DNA of 64,000 nt from an uncultured Clostridia bacterium (GTDB lineage Bacteria; Bacillota; Clostridia; Christensenellales; Borkfalkiaceae): NCBI GenBank assembly GCA_904419945.1, contig CAJFTM010000004.1, positions 47,025 to 111,024 of the forward strand, read 5' to 3'. The translations under genes were made by a program, and so were the position numbers. Below are positions 61,597 to 64,000 of this stretch, piece by piece. Each line of letters starts with the position of its first letter. Positions within the stretch are counted from its first letter, which is position 1. Under the pieces are notes generated by a model. That model was not told the DNA's origin. It did no database searches and was given only the letters and a program-made list of their open reading frames with translations.

Positions 61597-63531
61597 TTAC
61601 AGCCTGCCGTCGCCGCGGATGTTGCGGCGGATGTCCTGCCAGGAGACGAAGAAGGCGGCGACGAGGTAAACGGCGAACACCGCGAACACGAGGGCGGAGA
61701 TGGCCGCCAGCTGCCCGTATAATTGCAGCGACGTGAGCGGGACGACGCTTTCCTCGCCCATCAGCTGCAGGGCGGCCGTCAGCGGCAGATTGATCAGCAG
61801 CGCCACCGCGAAGGGGGCGAGGAAGAAGAACGCCAGCTGCGCGAAGAGGGAGCGCTGCATCCGCCCTTCCGACGCGCCCAGCCGCCACAGGACGCGGTAG
61901 CGGGGCTTGTCCTCGGCGACGAGGGAGAGGGATTTGAGGGCGAGGACGGCGACGGCGAGCAGGATGAACACGCCCGTCACGAACAGATCGCCCAATAAGA
62001 TCAGGCCGATCGAACCGATCTCGTCCAACCGCTCGTATTCGCGCACGGTATAGCGGATGCCGTGCTCCGCGAGCTCCTCGACCATGCCGCGCGCGTCGTA
62101 TTTTTCGTCCTTCAACTTCACGGCGAACCACGGCGCGTTGAGGTCCTTATCCTCCGGGTCGAGCTGCGCGATCTGCGCGTCGGGCAGGACCGTCCAATAA
62201 TCAATCACGAACCCGGTCGACAGCATATTGGAGGGGCAGGTCAGCTCGCCGACGACGCCCTCCTCCCCGCCCGCGGCGGGGGTTAAGATAAATTCGCCCG
62301 TATCCGAATCGTCCGTACAGAAGAGCCTGCCGCCGTTGAGGGCGGGCGGCTCGTAGCCGAGCATGGCGCACAGGTGCGCGAAATCGCTCTCCGCGATGAT
62401 GTATTTGGTGGCGGTCACCCATTCGTCCTCCGCCTCGTCGGGGACGTTGTACAGGTCGTACAGGCAGTAGTCCTCGATCTCGGCATATTTTTCAATGACC
62501 TGCAAGCCCTCCTCATACGACGCCTCCTCGCCGCCGTTGTCAGAGATGTCGTAGCGGTAGAACCACGTCATCTGCGCGTCGATGTCCGAAGCCATCGTCA
62601 AAAAGACGTTGGGCCCGACGATGGCGACGGCGAGCAGGATGGCGAGCAGGCCGATCATGACCGAGCTCGTGCTCAGCCGCGCGGAGACGTGGCGCAGCGT
62701 AACTCTGCCGAGCCCCTTCGCGCGGCAGCAGCTGCGCCGCAGCAGAAGCCACGTCCCGCCGTGGATGGCGCCGAGGGGCATCACGAAGACGGAGACGAGC
62801 ATCACGGAGACGGAGACGATCATCTCGTCGAAGTGGTCGAAAAAGTCTCCGCGCTGCATCCAGGTGAGGAAGGTGCCGCCCGCCCAGAAGAAGGCGGCGA
62901 CGGAGACGACTAAAAGCACCGCCCACAGCAGGGGCAGGCGCGCCTTCTTTTCCACCCTGTTTTCCCCCGCGAGCAGCACGGAGATCTTGGCAAAGCGCAG
63001 GTAGCCGAGGGAGGCCGCCGAGGAGAGCAGGAACACGCCCGCGATCATGAGGAGCGTCAGGCCAGACCCCGCCCAGGTGCAGCCGCCGGGGTCGTACGAC
63101 CACTCGATAAAGCCGGCAAAGGCCTCGATCAGCCCGTAGTACAGCCCGATCCCGAGCAGCGAGCCCGCAGCGAGGGAGACGAGGAAGGTGATCGCCGTTT
63201 CCCCCGCGAACAGGGAAAGGATATTCCCGCGCGAGAGGCCGAGGGTAAGATACAGCCCGAACTCCTTTTTGCGGCGGCGGAGCAGGAAGGTCGTCGCATA
63301 GGCGAGCACGAACGCCATGATCGCGGCGAGCACGGCGCTGAGCGCGACGAGCAGCGGGCGGACGAAGTCGGCGTACTGCTCCTGCAGGACGGTGACGACG
63401 TCGCTGAAGATCATGTTGTTGACGGCAAAGACGGTCGCGACGGTCAGCATGACGGTGATGAAATAGATCAGGTAACTGCTTGCCTGCCGCCGCACGTTGC
63501 GCACCGCGAGCTTAAAGAGCATCGCCTTCAC
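61597..63531 (-). CDS. ABC transporter permease, FtsX/BceB-like
   Basis: 644 residues with two FtsX-type domains: four N-terminal helices (about 20-45, 58-85, 108-135, 150-175), a further set (about 200-300) and the final three (about 510-635). A large outside domain (about 320-490) separates them. This layout, together with its ATPase, matches BceAB-type antimicrobial-peptide or lantibiotic resistance and sensing transporters. No two-component system is in the window. It overlaps the ATPase gene end by 20 bases. Confidence 0.85.
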   Translation of the reverse strand: MKAMLFKLAVRNVRRQASSYLIYFITVMLTVATVFAVNNMIFSDVVTVLQEQYADFVRPLLVALSAVLAAIMAFVLAYATTFLLRRRKKEFGLYLTLGLSRGNILSLFAGETAITFLVSLAAGSLLGIGLYYGLIEAFAGFIEWSYDPGGCTWAGSGLTLLMIAGVFLLSSAASLGYLRFAKISVLLAGENRVEKKARLPLLWAVLLVVSVAAFFWAGGTFLTWMQRGDFFDHFDEMIVSVSVMLVSVFVMPLGAIHGGTWLLLRRSCCRAKGLGRVTLRHVSARLSTSSVMIGLLAILLAVAIVGPNVFLTMASDIDAQMTWFYRYDISDNGGEEASYEEGLQVIEKYAEIEDYCLYDLYNVPDEAEDEWVTATKYIIAESDFAHLCAMLGYEPPALNGGRLFCTDDSDTGEFILTPAAGGEEGVVGELTCPSNMLSTGFVIDYWTVLPDAQIAQLDPEDKDLNAPWFAVKLKDEKYDARGMVEELAEHGIRYTVREYERLDEIGSIGLILLGDLFVTGVFILLAVAVLALKSLSLVAEDKPRYRVLWRLGASEGRMQRSLFAQLAFFFLAPFAVALLINLPLTAALQLMGEESVVPLTSLQLYGQLAAISALVFAVFAVYLVAAFFVSWQDIRRNIRGDGRL

Positions 63532-64000
63532 CCCCCAGAGAAGCGACCGTCGTGAGGATCTCCCCCGCGAAGGCGGCGCGGTCCCGCTCGCCGCGGCAAA
63601 GCTCGGTGTAGATCTGCCCGTCCTGCAAGAAGAAGACGCGGTCGGCGTACGAGCCGACGGCGGCGTCGTGCGTGACCATGAGGATGGTCGAGCCGAGCCT
63701 CTCGTTCATCATGCGGAAGATCTGCATCAGGCTGCGCGAATTTTTGGAGTCGAGCGCGCCCGTCGGCTCGTCGGCGAGGATGAGGGCGGGGGAGGCGATG
63801 ACCGCCCGCGCGCAGGCGGCGCGCTGCCGCTGCCCGCCCGAGAGCTCGTAGGGGAATTTGTCCAGCTGGTCCGCAACGCCCAGCGCCTCGCTCACCCGCT
63901 CCAGCTCGCGGCGGGTCTTTTCCGCGGGCGTGCGGCGCAGGTTGAGCGGGAGCACGATGTTCTCGCGCACGGTGAGGGTGTCGAGCAGGTTGTATTCCTG
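63512..64000 (-). CDS. ABC transporter ATPase, partial at the right edge
   Basis: 163 codons present, without the N-terminus. The signature LSGGQRQRAACARAV, Walker B ALILADEPTGALDS and switch His in MVTHDAAVGSYADRV are clear, and LLDTLTVRENIVLPLN is the usual Q-loop region of this LolD/BceA group. It partners with the FtsX-like permease directly downstream. Walker A lies outside the window. Confidence 0.92.
   Translation of the reverse strand, partial: QEYNLLDTLTVRENIVLPLNLRRTPAEKTRRELERVSEALGVADQLDKFPYELSGGQRQRAACARAVIASPALILADEPTGALDSKNSRSLMQIFRMMNERLGSTILMVTHDAAVGSYADRVFFLQDGQIYTELCRGERDRAAFAGEILTTVASLGGEGDAL

Overview
This window is a GC-rich bacterial chromosome segment, most likely from an uncultured, gut-type member of the Bacillota (Clostridia sense). 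The evidence is an hrcA-grpE-dnaK-dnaJ operon under a CIRCE operator, an asparagine-specific T-box leader on asnB, AddAB recombination nucleases, a PadR/DUF1700/DUF4097 operon, near-consensus sigma-A promoters and strong GGAGG ribosome binding sites. There are no phage, plasmid, rRNA or tRNA genes. I could not assign a genus. Most genes lie on the minus strand.

Layout. 1-6.4 kb: plsX-rnc-smc-rsmE-mtaB (lipid precursor, RNA processing, chromosome condensation, RNA modification), cut by the left edge. 7-14 kb: a damaged asnS, then the heat-shock operon, with a candidate small RNA between its promoter and deoC. 14-19 kb: deoC-pdp nucleoside salvage, a fused nadD-yqeK followed by rsfS, and two unidentified membrane proteins. 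19.8-20.3 kb: a small AT-rich gene of foreign appearance. 20.5-26 kb: DUF3343-nth-obg-yhbY-HTH/membrane pair, divergent from a cysteine desulfurase. 26-31 kb: two small divergent genes, then a CdaR-like regulator, malic enzyme, cytidine deaminase and S41 protease. 31-38 kb: mostly membrane proteins, the PadR operon and an AAA ATPase. 38-43 kb: iscR-like, nifS, a flavin-type oxidase fold protein, queH, and T-box-controlled asnB. 43-54 kb: GNAT, PRC-barrel protein, addB-addA, lipoprotein. 54-58.7 kb: rsmI, a tRNA/small-molecule methyltransferase (trmN6-like), a frameshifted nitroreductase, a Crp/Fnr regulator and a ferredoxin. 58.7-64 kb: membrane protein, SIMPL protein, pnuC behind an attenuator, and an ABC transporter cut by the right edge.

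Most notable signals. (1) A family of about 230-260 bp intergenic elements, each bounded by 39 bp palindromes of shared design, at four places (6.5-7.0, 16.8-17.0, 22.2-22.5 and 55.5-55.7 kb). I do not recognise it. (2) asnS has an in-frame deletion that creates a TAG and removes the start of class II motif 3. (3) A promoter-terminator unit of about 155 nt upstream of hrcA looks like an orphan small RNA. (4) pnuC sits behind a promoter, two hairpins and a T-run, like an attenuating riboswitch. (5) RNase III has Ser where a metal-binding Asp is normal. (6) The nitroreductase has a one-base frameshift, and the neighbouring Crp reading frame runs on into it in antisense.
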